Shown: positions 51,455 through 60,682 of the stretch, in pieces
How the letters are laid out: each line of letters begins with the position of its first letter
Numbering within the stretch: position 1 is the first letter of the stretch
Source: Prevotellaceae bacterium UBA1746
Lineage (GTDB): Bacteria > Bacteroidota > Bacteroidia > Bacteroidales > Bacteroidaceae
Direction of reading: 5' to 3'
Assembly: GCA_002314875.1 (NCBI GenBank)
Contig: DCHS01000017.1
Location: 1 to 64,000, forward strand
DNA: 64,000 nt
Translations under genes and position numbers: made by a program
The notes under the pieces: model-generated
Told to the model about the DNA's origin: nothing
Database searches by the model: none
Seen by the model: the letters and a program-made list of their open reading frames with translations, nothing else

Positions 51455-52972
51455 TTATTTAGAAGAGTTTAAAGCAATAATCTGCTCAATGATTTCACGC
51501 TGGTTTGAAAGACGGGGAACTTTGTGCTGTCCGCCAAGTTTACCACGACTACGGAGCCAGTCTGTAAAGAGGTCTTTGCGAGCAGGAATGATTTCAAGGC
51601 GTTGGAGCGTAAGATTCTTGTAGCGCTTTGCCTCGTAGTCAGAGTTAATAGTTTGCAGACTGTTGTCAAGAATAGTTGCAAATTCTTCAACGTCAGCGGG
51701 AGCTTTGCGGAATTCAATGACCCACTGGTGACGGCACTGGCCGTTAGCATCCATAAATACTGGTGCAGCCGTGTATTCCTCTACTTCTGCGCCCGTTTGC
51801 TCGCAAGCTATTCGCAGACCCTGTTCGGCATTATCCACCATCAGTTCTTCACCAAATGCGTTGATAAAACTCTTGGTACGACCAGAGATGTGGAATTTGT
51901 ACGGCTTTACCTTGTCAAACATGATGGTGTCACCAATTTGGTAACGCCATAGGCCACAGGACGTCGTAATGACCATTGCATAGTTCTTACCTGCCTCAAC
52001 TTGCCAGATAGGATAGATGTGTGGCTTTTCAAGGCCTACATCTTCAAGCGGAATAAATTCGTAGAATACATCGTAGTCGAGCATGAGAAGCATAGAAGGA
52101 TCATTCGGGTCGTCCTGCAAACCAAAGAAACCTTCAGAAGCATTATAGGTTTCCATGTAATGCATATTGCTGTTCTTAATGAGACGCTTGTACTGCTCGC
52201 GATATGGAGTGAAGGCAACGCCACCATGGAAGAAGACTTCAAGGTTGGGCCAAACTTCATCCAAAGTTTCTTTTCCTGTATCTTCGAGAATGCGGTTGAT
52301 GACACTCATCATCCAAGAAGGTACACCAGAGAGATTCGTAACATTTTCATCACGAGCCTCCTGGGAAATGCGGATACGCTTCTCTTCAAAGTCTGCCGTC
52401 AATGCAGTTTCCTTGCTGGGAATGCGATAATGATTTACAAATGGAGTAACATTTTCAATAAGGATTGCACTCAAATCTCCTACGAGACTTTCGGGAAGAT
52501 TGCAGTTGGGCTGATGGCTTCCTCCGAGAATCAAAGCCTTTCCTGAGAGCAGATGACTATCGGGATTGTGGTAATGCAGATAGAGTGCAACAGAGTCTGT
52601 TCCACCTTGATAATGAATATGCTTCAAACCCTGCTGAGAAACAGGGATGAACTTGGATTTATCGTTTGTTGTTCCCGAAGACTTTGCATACCATTTTACC
52701 TGGCCTTTCCAAAGGATATCCTTTTCGCCATGGCGCATACGGTCGATATAGTCCTTTAGCGTTTCATAATCGTTGAGAGGAACACGTTTTGCAAAGGATT
52801 CATAAGTACTGATTTTATCGAAATGGTATTTGCATCCATACTCGGTCTTATTGGCTTTATTGATCAGTTTACGCAAAACACCACGCTGAATGTTTTCAGC
52901 TTGGTCTGCATAGTGAGAGATGGAACGAATACGATGTTTTAAGAATTTTCTAACAAGAGGAGTTATATCCAT
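51455..52972 (-). CDS. GH3 auxin-responsive-type acyl-adenylating enzyme
   Basis: The 505-residue protein belongs to the GH3 (PF03321) branch of the adenylate-forming superfamily, not to glycoside hydrolase family 3. It shows YAKSSGTTNDKSKFIPVS (an ATP-binding loop, about 89-106), ETYNASEGFFGLQDDPND (about 268-285), and GLWRYQIGDTIMF. Plant relatives join amino acids to acyl acids; bacterial substrates are mostly unknown. It is flanked closely by ispD and the Big_5 lipoprotein. Confidence 0.9.
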   Translation of the reverse strand: MDITPLVRKFLKHRIRSISHYADQAENIQRGVLRKLINKANKTEYGCKYHFDKISTYESFAKRVPLNDYETLKDYIDRMRHGEKDILWKGQVKWYAKSSGTTNDKSKFIPVSQQGLKHIHYQGGTDSVALYLHYHNPDSHLLSGKALILGGSHQPNCNLPESLVGDLSAILIENVTPFVNHYRIPSKETALTADFEEKRIRISQEARDENVTNLSGVPSWMMSVINRILEDTGKETLDEVWPNLEVFFHGGVAFTPYREQYKRLIKNSNMHYMETYNASEGFFGLQDDPNDPSMLLMLDYDVFYEFIPLEDVGLEKPHIYPIWQVEAGKNYAMVITTSCGLWRYQIGDTIMFDKVKPYKFHISGRTKSFINAFGEELMVDNAEQGLRIACEQTGAEVEEYTAAPVFMDANGQCRHQWVIEFRKAPADVEEFATILDNSLQTINSDYEAKRYKNLTLQRLEIIPARKDLFTDWLRSRGKLGGQHKVPRLSNQREIIEQIIALNSSK

Positions 52973-52978
52973 ATATTT

Positions 52979-53698
52979 TTACTTCTTTCTTTGAGAGAGT
53001 AGGAACTCGAAAAGGGGTATGTCATCCGGATAAGTGAGTTTTAGATTGTGCTCACTACCACGGACAAGAAAAATGGGAGTCTTAGGCAAATATCTTAGGA
53101 CAACGCCACAATCATCTGTTGCTTTGAACTCAGAATCTGCAAGAGCAAGATCATAGGCTTTTTTGATAACATCCAGATGAAAGCCTTGAGGAGTCTGCAC
53201 ACGCTGTAATGTTGAACGATCGATGACTGCCGTCATGCAACCATCATGGGCTTTTACAATGGTATCTGCAACTGGTAAAGTTACATTGACGACCTCATGC
53301 TCTTTTAGAGCTTCGCAGACATCTGTGATGATACGTTGGTCTACAAGAGGACGGACAGCATCGTGGAAAATAATATTAATCTCACGACATTTGCCCTCTG
53401 TTTCGCAAGTCTCGATAGCATTGAGCGAAGAATAGGAACGCTCTTTACCACCAGGAATGATCCGCGTTACCTTTTGCCATTTGTTCTGAGCATGATAACT
53501 GTCAACAATCATTTCCACCTCATCTACGAAATCTGGATTCGAGACCACATAGATCATGTCGATAAGCGGATTGTCGGAAAAGGCAGAAATGCTATGTTCA
53601 AGAATAGTCTTACCTGCCAGTTCTAAGAACTGCTTCGGGCGACCGATTCCCATTCTGCTCCCTACTCCGCCTGCCAGGATAACTGCGATATTCATCAT
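52979..53698 (-). CDS. ispD: 2-C-methyl-D-erythritol 4-phosphate cytidylyltransferase
   Basis: The enzyme makes CDP-methylerythritol for isoprenoid synthesis. The 239-residue protein has the nucleotidyltransferase motif ILAGGVGSRMGIGRPKQF (about 7-24), HDAVRPLV near 111-118, and TPQGF near 167-171. A second ATG two codons into the frame is an equal start. TarI/IspD relatives that act on ribitol phosphate share these motifs, but nothing here suggests teichoic acid. It diverges from the DUF6242 gene. Confidence 0.9.
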   Translation of the reverse strand: MMNIAVILAGGVGSRMGIGRPKQFLELAGKTILEHSISAFSDNPLIDMIYVVSNPDFVDEVEMIVDSYHAQNKWQKVTRIIPGGKERSYSSLNAIETCETEGKCREINIIFHDAVRPLVDQRIITDVCEALKEHEVVNVTLPVADTIVKAHDGCMTAVIDRSTLQRVQTPQGFHLDVIKKAYDLALADSEFKATDDCGVVLRYLPKTPIFLVRGSEHNLKLTYPDDIPLFEFLLSQRKK

Positions 53699-53772
53699 GG
53701 AAACGATTTTGGACGGTATAAATTCAATTCAAAATGGACGTTAGGCACGCATAATGCGCACACTTTGCGGTG

Positions 53773-53780
53773 CAAATTTA
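53773..53780 (-). promoter_or_regulatory. Bacteroidetes -7 box for ispD
   Basis: The minus-strand sequence TAAATTTG followed by C, about 75 bp upstream of the ATG. Confidence 0.6.
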
Positions 53781-53886
53781 CCTTAAAAAGATGAAAAATA
53801 CCTTCTAAACATTGGAAATTAACCTTAAAAATCTTAAATTTCGCCGAATATTTCAAAGAAAATGCTATACTTTGGAAAAGTCTTAG

Positions 53887-53894
53887 TAATTTTG
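53887..53894 (+). promoter_or_regulatory. Bacteroidetes -7 box for the DUF6242 gene
   Basis: TAATTTTG followed by C, 88 bp before the ATG at 53983. Upstream, CCTT motifs at 53781, 53801 and 53823 are spaced about 21 bp. Confidence 0.6.
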
Positions 53895-53905
53895 CAAGCT
53901 GAATA

Positions 53906-53968
53906 ATCGTGTACGCACGATAGAATATCGTATTTACGCGTTACAAAATCGTATAAAAACCAACTCGA
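53906..53968 (+). repeat. Three 21-bp units starting ATCGT in the DUF6242 leader
   Basis: ATCGT begins at 53906, 53927 and 53948, an exact 21-bp period, in the predicted leader after the -7 box. The first unit holds TCGTG-TACG-CACGA, a short palindrome. The rest of each unit is only weakly similar. Confidence 0.55.
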
Positions 53969-53982
53969 ACGCAACAAACTAA

Positions 53983-55161
53983 ATGTTTAAGAATCTCCGC
54001 GCTCTTCATACTCTTATCGTTACGCTGCTTTGCAGCAGTCTTCTCGTGTCATGTTTTGACAACGAGGAAATAGATTATACTACCTATAACGATTGCATCC
54101 TTTCTGCAATCTCTTTTGGAACAATTCCTCGTACTGTCCATACAATTAATTCTACGACAAAGAAGGATAGTACATATGAGTCTACTGTAACTGCAGGTAG
54201 TGTTTATCCGTTTACAATTGATCTTGTAAATGATATTGCATACAATTTAGATTCCCTCCCTTACGGATGTCATGCAGATAAAATTATTTTTTCAACTTTC
54301 ACTGTTTCCAATGGTTCTACCAGTGGTACTGCTTCTGTTCGAAAATTGACGGAGGATGTGGATACCGTCTATTCCACTGCTGATACCCTTGATTTCTCAA
54401 AGGGAAAACGCTATTTTACCTTGTATGGTTATGATGGCTCTACTCGACCTTTTACCGTGGAGGTTCGTATTCATCAGCAAGATGAGGATAGTTTGATCTG
54501 GAATCAGATGAACATTGCTGATTGGAATGCAAAGAATATTGTTTCCAATGCCGGCCTGAATAGTTTTGATGTTTCCCCCTATCATTTCCGTTTAGAAAAT
54601 GGTAAGATGATGGTCTCTACTGATGGTGAGAATTATGAGGAAGACAGTGTTGCTGAGGCTGATAAGGCTGAACTCCCCACAGCCAACTATGCATGGGCAA
54701 CCGGAGTAACGCGTGCCGATGAAAATATGTTTGAGGTTCTCCTCTATGGTACAGTGACAAAAGAGGATTCATTAGAAAGTCGTGTTTGGCGTCGTGTTAT
54801 TGATACGACGGATAAATATCATTATGCCTGGGATTACCTCCCTGCTACAGAGGAAAACAATTATCCTGCGAAAGCACTTCATGATGCTTACCTTCTTTCC
54901 TATGATAAGGGTTATCTTCTTGTAGGTATTGACGCAGAAAACCATATTAGTTTGAAGTATTCTCTTGATGGAGGTCGTATCTGGAAGGACCACGAAATAC
55001 TGGTTCTGCCAGATGATTTGGCAGAGAAAACCGTAACGACACTCAGTGCTGGTGTGGACGAACACAGTAATCTCTGGCTCCTCATTGACGGTAATGAAGT
55101 TTGGTTCGGTCGCGCGTGCAAGGTTGACTGGGCTGAAGCTCAGAAGATATTCTTGAACTAA
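53983..55161 (+). CDS. DUF6242-like lipoprotein
   Basis: The 392-residue protein has a lipoprotein signal ending LLVSC (C24) and an N-terminal beta domain beginning YTTYNDCILSAISFGTIPRTVH. The C-terminal half (about 190-390) has short SxDGxxW-like repeats (STDGENYEEDSVAE, YSLDGGRIWKDHE) that suggest a propeller or sialidase-like fold. Function is unknown. It starts the envelope gene block with uppS and bamA. Confidence 0.8.
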   Translation: MFKNLRALHTLIVTLLCSSLLVSCFDNEEIDYTTYNDCILSAISFGTIPRTVHTINSTTKKDSTYESTVTAGSVYPFTIDLVNDIAYNLDSLPYGCHADKIIFSTFTVSNGSTSGTASVRKLTEDVDTVYSTADTLDFSKGKRYFTLYGYDGSTRPFTVEVRIHQQDEDSLIWNQMNIADWNAKNIVSNAGLNSFDVSPYHFRLENGKMMVSTDGENYEEDSVAEADKAELPTANYAWATGVTRADENMFEVLLYGTVTKEDSLESRVWRRVIDTTDKYHYAWDYLPATEENNYPAKALHDAYLLSYDKGYLLVGIDAENHISLKYSLDGGRIWKDHEILVLPDDLAEKTVTTLSAGVDEHSNLWLLIDGNEVWFGRACKVDWAEAQKIFLN

Positions 55162-55190
55162 GTATAACAATTCTCCTAAAACGGAAACCC

Positions 55191-55895
55191 TTGAAATTCT
55201 ATCAATTACTGATTGTTGTGTTGCTCTCCGGCCTATCTTTTATGCCGGTTCATGCACAAGATGAGGAGCATTACACCAAGGAAATTGGTGTGGCGCTTGG
55301 TACGAATTTCATGCTCAATGATGCCAACAGTACAATCTTTGGTGATTCCAACTTTTCAGGCGGAATGTTGATCCGTTTTCTGATGAATCCTAGAATGGCA
55401 ATCAAACTGATGGGCTCCTATAATATTATTAGTGGAGACCTCAGCGGGAAGAAAGACTTCTATCCCGCAACGACAGAAGGATCAACTTCGGATCGTTTAG
55501 ATATGTCGTTTTCGGGAGGTATTACCGATGTTTCCGCAACGTACGAACTCAATTTCTTTCCCTATGGTTACCAAAGAGGCTATCAGCACTATAAGCGCTT
55601 TACCCCTTTTGTACAGTTGGGTTTTGGTTTGAGTTATAGTGATGCAGGTAACGCGTTTACCGCTAATGTACCTTTCGGTATCGGCGTTAAATGGAAGTTG
55701 GGTCCTCGAATCAATATGACCCTGGACTGGGCCATGCATCTCTCCTTGAGCGATAAACTTGACAATATCTCAGCACCGACGGGCATCCCCAGTGATATGT
55801 TCCGTAATAAGGATCATTTCGGAATAACAATGCTGACCTTTACCTATGATTTCTCCAAGAAATGTCCCGCTTGCCAGCGTGCAAATCTTGACTAA
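55191..55895 (+). CDS. Outer-membrane beta-barrel protein (DUF6089-like)
   Basis: The 234-residue protein has a signal peptide (MPVHA, then Q) and an amphipathic beta pattern of about eight strands. In Bacteroidetes this family precedes the isoprenyl transferase and bamA genes. A TTG start is used because no in-frame ATG begins the signal. The C-terminus CPACQRANLD is unusual for a barrel, lacking a final aromatic residue. Confidence 0.78.
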   Translation: MKFYQLLIVVLLSGLSFMPVHAQDEEHYTKEIGVALGTNFMLNDANSTIFGDSNFSGGMLIRFLMNPRMAIKLMGSYNIISGDLSGKKDFYPATTEGSTSDRLDMSFSGGITDVSATYELNFFPYGYQRGYQHYKRFTPFVQLGFGLSYSDAGNAFTANVPFGIGVKWKLGPRINMTLDWAMHLSLSDKLDNISAPTGIPSDMFRNKDHFGITMLTFTYDFSKKCPACQRANLD

Positions 55896-55905
55896 TTGAC
55901 CATCA

Positions 55906-55913
55906 TATATTTG
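55906..55913 (+). promoter_or_regulatory. Possible -7 box just before uppS
   Basis: TATATTTG followed by C, only 9 bp before the ATG at 55923. It may be chance in an AT-rich gap, or a nearly leaderless internal promoter. Confidence 0.35.
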
Positions 55914-55922
55914 CAATTATCT

Positions 55923-56651
55923 ATGCTTGATAAGAACAGATTACCTCAACATATAGCCATTATCATGGATGGAAACGGGCGCTGGGCAAAAGCACAGGGT
56001 CGTGAGCGTTCATGGGGCCATCAGGCAGGTGTGGAAGCTGTTGATAGAATAACCTCCTACTGTTCCAACCTTGGAATAAAATATCTGACACTTTACACTT
56101 TCAGCACAGAAAACTGGAAACGTCCTGCACCTGAGGTGGCAGCGTTGATGCAACTGATGTTTGAAAGTCTTGAAGAAGAGACTTTCATGAAGAACAATGT
56201 TCGTCTGCGCATCATCGGCGATGTAGATAGAATTCCCGACTATGTTCGTGAAAGTATTCAGCGTTGCGAACGCAACACCTCAAAGAATACAGGTCTTACG
56301 ATGGTAGTAGCCTTGTCTTACAGCAGTCGCTGGGAAATCACCGAAACTATGCGTGATCTGGCCAGGGAAGTTGCTGCTGGTAATTTGAAGCCTGAAGATA
56401 TAACAGAAGAAACGATTGCCAAGAATCTTCGTACAAACTTCATGCCCGACCCCGAATTGCTCATCCGAACAGGAGGCGAGCTTCGCATCAGCAACTATCT
56501 TTTGTGGCAGTGCGCTTATAGCGAACTCTACTTCACTGATACTTTCTGGCCTGACTTTGATGAACATGCTCTTGACTTGGCACTCGAAGACTATCAGAGC
56601 CGTGAACGCCGTTTTGGCAAGACCTCAGAACAGGTACAGAATAACCAATAA
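55923..56651 (+). CDS. uppS: Isoprenyl transferase (undecaprenyl diphosphate synthase)
   Basis: The cytoplasmic enzyme builds undecaprenyl diphosphate, the lipid carrier for peptidoglycan and polysaccharides. The 242-residue protein starts MLDKNRLPQHIAIIMDGNGRWA; IMDGNGRWA is the substrate-binding motif with the catalytic Asp. FSTENWKRP, RTGGELRISNYLLWQ and ELYFTDTFWPDF follow. The ATG at 55923 is preferred over the TTG at 55896. It precedes bamA by 36 bp. Confidence 0.96.
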   Translation: MLDKNRLPQHIAIIMDGNGRWAKAQGRERSWGHQAGVEAVDRITSYCSNLGIKYLTLYTFSTENWKRPAPEVAALMQLMFESLEEETFMKNNVRLRIIGDVDRIPDYVRESIQRCERNTSKNTGLTMVVALSYSSRWEITETMRDLAREVAAGNLKPEDITEETIAKNLRTNFMPDPELLIRTGGELRISNYLLWQCAYSELYFTDTFWPDFDEHALDLALEDYQSRERRFGKTSEQVQNNQ

Positions 56652-56687
56652 AATGTGAGTCTCACATCTCTCGAAAATCAATAATCA

Positions 56688-59318
56688 ATGAAATACTTCA
56701 AAAAATATCTTCTCGTCCTCCTCTGCTTTATGGCGGCTTTCGTTGCCAAGGCTCAGGTGAGTCCTGAAATTGTTTATACGGCAGAACATCCTAAGTATGT
56801 CCTTGGTGGCATTGCTGTGGATGGAATCAAGGGCTATGACGATGAGCTGCTGATTAATATCTCCAATCTTATTATTGGTGAAACCTATGAGGTGCCTGGT
56901 CCCGATATCAGTGACGCTATCAAGAGTTATTGGAAGCAGGGATTGTTCTCTAATGTAGTCATTGAGGCCGACTCTATCGTCAATGGAAAAATATATCTTC
57001 ATATTAAGTTGACGGCTCAGCCTCGTATTTCTACCCTCAGTATCAATGGCGTAAAGAAGTCTGAGCGCGAAGACATAGAGGAACGCATCCCTCTCAAGGC
57101 TGGTAATCAGATTACCCCTAATCTTGTTGACCGTGCCAAGAAACACATCAAGCGCTATTTCGATGACAAGGGTTTCAAGAATGCAGATATTGAGATTGTT
57201 CAGAAAGAAGATATTACGGCAGACAATCGTATGATTGTTGATATTAATATCGACAAGAACAGCAAGATTCGTGTTCATAAGATTTACATCACGGGTGTAG
57301 ATCCTAAGGAAATAAAGCCGCTGAAGCAGGCCATGAAGAAGACTAACGACCGCTCCAGCATTAAAAAGTGGTTCTCCAGCAAAAAGTTCCTTGAAGATAA
57401 GTATCAAGAGGACAAAGGTCTTGTTATTGACAAGATGAACTCTTGGGGTTATCGTGATGCCCTTATTGTTGCCGACTCTGTCGTTACCTATGACGACAAG
57501 CATGTGGATGTCTATATGGACCTTTATAAGGGCCAGAAGTATTATCTTCGTAATGTTAGTTGGGTAGGTAATACTGTCTATCCTACGGCTGCACTTCAGA
57601 GTACTTTCCGCATGCAGCGTGGTGATGTGTACGACCAGAAGATGATGAACAAGCGTCTGAATGATGATGAAGACGCTATTGGTAAGCAGTATTATAACAA
57701 TGGTTATGTGTTCTACCATCTTGATCCTGTTGAAATCAATGTAGAAGGCGACAGCATCGACCTTGAAATGCGAATGGTCGAAGGCCAGCAGGCTACTTTC
57801 AATCGAATCCGTATCACAGGTAATGAGCGCGTGTATGACTATGTTATTCGTCGTGAGCTCCGTACGAAGCCTGGTGACCTCTTCACCATGGAAGCTATCC
57901 AGCGTTCAGTGCGCGAGTTGGCAGCGATGAATCAGTTCGACTCAGAAATCCTCGGTGAACAGATTGGTAAGAATATCTCTCCTGATCAGGCAACAGGTAC
58001 GGTTGACGTTACTTATCCCTTGGTTACCAAGGGTGGTGACCAGATTGAACTCTCTGCAGGTTGGGGTCAGACTGGTGTCATTGGTAAGGTGGGTTTGAAG
58101 TTTACCAACTTCTCTCTTCAGAATCTTATCGGTAAGGGAGGTTACAAGCGTGCCGGATTTATTCCTCAGGGTGATGGCCAGACCCTTTCACTGCAAGGTC
58201 AGACCAATGGTACTTACTACCAGTCCTACTCTTTGTCATTCGTAGATCCTTGGTTTGGAAGAAAGCGTCCTAATCAGTTCTCATTGAGTGTTTTCTACTC
58301 TAAGCAGAGTGATGTGAACTCTAGCTATTATAGCAACTATATGAATAATCTCTATAGTTACTACTATGGTTATGGTTACGGAACCAACTCCAGCTACTAT
58401 AACTACTCCAACTATTACGATCCTAACAAGTGGGTTCAACTCGTTGGTGCTAGTGTTGGTTTTGGTAAGCGTCTCCGTTGGCCCGATGACTACTTCTCGT
58501 TCAGCGTGGCTCTCGGCTATACTCGCTATATGTTGAAGAACTGGCAGTACTTCCTTATTACAGACGGTAACTGTAACAATATTAACTTGACCTTCAACTT
58601 GAACCGTTCAAGTATCGATCATACCTTCTTCCCCCGCCGTGGTTCTGACTTTAACTTCAGTTTGACCTTGACACCTCCCTACTCTCTTTGGGATGGTATT
58701 AACTACGAAGGTCTTGCTACAAACTACTATTCTAGCAGCTATCAGCAGGAGGCACAGCAGAAGTATCGTTGGGTAGAATACCACAAGTGGCATTTCAGTT
58801 TTAAGAACTATACTGCCCTTACAAGTTCTTTTAAGCATTGCCCCGTTCTTTACACCAGAGCAGAAATCGGTGTTCTCGGTGCTTATAACAAGAACAAGAA
58901 ATCTCCTTTCGAAACCTACTATGTCGGTGGTGACGGTATGAGCGGTTATTCAACGGGTTACGCTACCGAGACTATCGGTCTCCGTGGTTATGAGAATGGT
59001 TCTTTGGCTGGTAATAATGGAACTGGTAATGGTTATGCTTACGAGCGCTTGACGATGGAACTCCGTTATCCTTTGATGCTTGAAACCTCTACTTCTATCT
59101 ATGCACTTGCTTTCCTTGAAGCAGGTAATGCTTGGAAAGATGTAAATAGGTTAAATCCTTTCGACTTGAAGAAGTCAGCAGGTTTCGGTGTTCGTATTCT
59201 CTTGCCCATGGTCGGTCTTATGGGTATTGATTGGGCATACGGTTTCCAGAAGTATGACAGCAGTGGTTCCAAGATTGGTGGTTCACAGTTCCACTTCATT
59301 ATTGGTCAGGAATTCTAA
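56688..59318 (+). CDS. bamA: Outer-membrane protein assembly factor BamA
   Basis: BamA inserts beta-barrel proteins into the outer membrane. The 876-residue protein has a signal peptide (AKA then Q), five POTRA domains at about 25-440 (GLFSNVVIEAD, DDKGFKNADIEIV, ITGNERVYDYVIRRELRTKPGDLF), and a 16-stranded barrel ending HFIIGQEF. At residues about 542-585 is an insertion very rich in tyrosine, serine and asparagine (YSYYYGYGYG), probably an extracellular loop. Two ompH chaperone genes follow. Confidence 0.96.
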   Translation: MKYFKKYLLVLLCFMAAFVAKAQVSPEIVYTAEHPKYVLGGIAVDGIKGYDDELLINISNLIIGETYEVPGPDISDAIKSYWKQGLFSNVVIEADSIVNGKIYLHIKLTAQPRISTLSINGVKKSEREDIEERIPLKAGNQITPNLVDRAKKHIKRYFDDKGFKNADIEIVQKEDITADNRMIVDINIDKNSKIRVHKIYITGVDPKEIKPLKQAMKKTNDRSSIKKWFSSKKFLEDKYQEDKGLVIDKMNSWGYRDALIVADSVVTYDDKHVDVYMDLYKGQKYYLRNVSWVGNTVYPTAALQSTFRMQRGDVYDQKMMNKRLNDDEDAIGKQYYNNGYVFYHLDPVEINVEGDSIDLEMRMVEGQQATFNRIRITGNERVYDYVIRRELRTKPGDLFTMEAIQRSVRELAAMNQFDSEILGEQIGKNISPDQATGTVDVTYPLVTKGGDQIELSAGWGQTGVIGKVGLKFTNFSLQNLIGKGGYKRAGFIPQGDGQTLSLQGQTNGTYYQSYSLSFVDPWFGRKRPNQFSLSVFYSKQSDVNSSYYSNYMNNLYSYYYGYGYGTNSSYYNYSNYYDPNKWVQLVGASVGFGKRLRWPDDYFSFSVALGYTRYMLKNWQYFLITDGNCNNINLTFNLNRSSIDHTFFPRRGSDFNFSLTLTPPYSLWDGINYEGLATNYYSSSYQQEAQQKYRWVEYHKWHFSFKNYTALTSSFKHCPVLYTRAEIGVLGAYNKNKKSPFETYYVGGDGMSGYSTGYATETIGLRGYENGSLAGNNGTGNGYAYERLTMELRYPLMLETSTSIYALAFLEAGNAWKDVNRLNPFDLKKSAGFGVRILLPMVGLMGIDWAYGFQKYDSSGSKIGGSQFHFIIGQEF

Positions 59319-59408
59319 TAGCGTAAGCAAGACAAGGCTTTTTTGTTAAAATTATTAAAGGGGCGGCATTTTTATAGCCTTTGACTTTTATTTTTTCAGA
59401 CAAAAGCC

Positions 59409-59416
59409 TACTTTTG
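59409..59416 (+). promoter_or_regulatory. Bacteroidetes -7 box for the first ompH gene
   Basis: TACTTTTG followed by C, 60 bp before the ATG at 59476. Confidence 0.6.
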
Positions 59417-59475
59417 CAGCATCAATGCCCTTTGGCAGAATTTTCAAAAAAATTAGATAAATAAAAAGCCGCATT

Positions 59476-59994
59476 ATGAAAAAGATTCTTTCTATTCTCG
59501 TTCTTGCCTTTGCTTTCGTAGCCCAGGCAGATGCTCAGAAGTTTGCTCTTATTGATATGGAATACATTCTGGGCAACATTCCCGCTTATGAGCGTGCTAA
59601 TGAACAGCTTTCTCAGGTCAGCAAACGCTGGCAGGCAGAAGTTGAAGCTATCGATAACGAAGCTAAGTCTCTCTATAAGAATTACCAGAATGAAGCCGTT
59701 TTCCTCTCTGAGGCTCAGAAGACTGAACGTGAAGAGGCTATCGTAGCTAAGGAAAAGGAGGCTTCAGAGCTTAAGAAGAAGTACTTTGGTCCTGAAGGAG
59801 AACTCTACAAGAAGCGCATCGCTCTCCTCGAACCTATTCAGGATGAAGTTTACAATGCTGTCAAAGGTGTAGCTGCAACTAAGGGTTTCCAATTGATTCT
59901 TGACCGTTCCAGTGAGGGTGCAGGTATCATTTTTGCCTCTCCTAGCATAGATATTTCTAATGAAGTGCTTGCTAAATTAGGTTATTCCAATTAA
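59476..59994 (+). CDS. OmpH/Skp-family periplasmic chaperone
   Basis: The 172-residue protein has a signal peptide (QADA then Q21), a short beta start KFALIDMEYIL, a long charged coiled coil (about 50-125) and a C-terminal beta segment (GFQLILDRSSEGAGIIFA). Skp-like trimers hold unfolded barrel proteins for BamA. It lies after bamA and is paralogous to the next gene. Confidence 0.93.
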   Translation: MKKILSILVLAFAFVAQADAQKFALIDMEYILGNIPAYERANEQLSQVSKRWQAEVEAIDNEAKSLYKNYQNEAVFLSEAQKTEREEAIVAKEKEASELKKKYFGPEGELYKKRIALLEPIQDEVYNAVKGVAATKGFQLILDRSSEGAGIIFASPSIDISNEVLAKLGYSN

Positions 59995-60000
59995 TTGTCG

Positions 60001-60008
60001 TATATTTG
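60001..60008 (+). promoter_or_regulatory. Bacteroidetes -7 box for the second ompH gene
   Basis: TATATTTG followed by C, 34 bp before the ATG at 60042 and just after the first ompH stop. Confidence 0.55.
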
Positions 60009-60041
60009 CACCCCGAAAAACAATAAACTACAAAAAATACA

Positions 60042-60542
60042 ATGCTTAAGAAACTCCTCTTGATGGTGCTCATGCTCGCACCTCTCAGCGTCTTCGCTCA
60101 GAAGTTCGCTCACTACAATTCAGAAGACATCGCAAAGACTTATCCTGCTTATTTGACTGCTCAGACTGAGCTCGAAGCACTTGGCAAGCAGTATGAGGCT
60201 GATATTCAGGAAATGCAGAAGGAACTTCAAACCAAGTACGAGAAGTACCAGAATGAAGTAAACGAATCTACCCCCGCAAACATGCGTCAGCGTCGTGAAC
60301 AGGAACTCAGCGATCTCCAGCAGCGTATCCAGCAGGCTTATCAGGATAACCAGAAGAGTTATCAGGAAGAAGCTGCAAAGAAGATTCAGCCCATTATGCA
60401 GAAGCTTCAGGATGCTGTACAGGCTGTATTGAAGGAAGGTGGCTATGTTTATGCTATCGACAAGTCTTCAACCTCTGTTGCTATCAACGAAACTATCTCT
60501 GTTGATATTACTGCTCAGATCAAGTCTAAGCTTGGCATCTAA
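60042..60542 (+). CDS. OmpH/Skp-family periplasmic chaperone, second copy
   Basis: The 166-residue protein has a signal peptide (SVFA then Q20), KFAHYNSEDI, a glutamine-rich coiled coil (about 45-125; QQRIQQAYQDNQKSYQEE) and a C-terminal beta part. It is the second Skp-like chaperone in tandem; different coiled-coil composition suggests different clients. A terminator follows. Confidence 0.93.
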   Translation: MLKKLLLMVLMLAPLSVFAQKFAHYNSEDIAKTYPAYLTAQTELEALGKQYEADIQEMQKELQTKYEKYQNEVNESTPANMRQRREQELSDLQQRIQQAYQDNQKSYQEEAAKKIQPIMQKLQDAVQAVLKEGGYVYAIDKSSTSVAINETISVDITAQIKSKLGI

Positions 60543-60561
60543 TCCTCTTTTTCTTTATAAG

Positions 60562-60605
60562 ACAAGGATTCAGGAACTATGGTTCTTGAATCCTTGTTCT
60601 TTTTA
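60562..60605 (+). terminator. Rho-independent terminator after ompH
   Basis: ACAAGGATTCAGGAAC (60562-60577) pairs with 60582-60597 through 16 positions with one G-U, followed by TCTTTTT. Confidence 0.85.
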
Positions 60606-60648
60606 GGAAGTTTTCCTTCAAAACCGCAGTGGTCTCAAAAGAAATTTG

Positions 60649-60656
60649 TAATTTTG
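60649..60656 (+). promoter_or_regulatory. Bacteroidetes -7 box for the SpmA-SpmB-like gene
   Basis: TAATTTTG followed by C, 26 bp before the ATG at 60683. Confidence 0.6.
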
Positions 60657-60682
60657 CAGCCACTAAACGAAAACTTTGCAAC

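Noticed and set aside
56685..57719. 344-codon minus-strand open frame inside bamA
   Set aside because: It is antisense to the POTRA region; its hydrophobic start reflects the complement of coding sequence.
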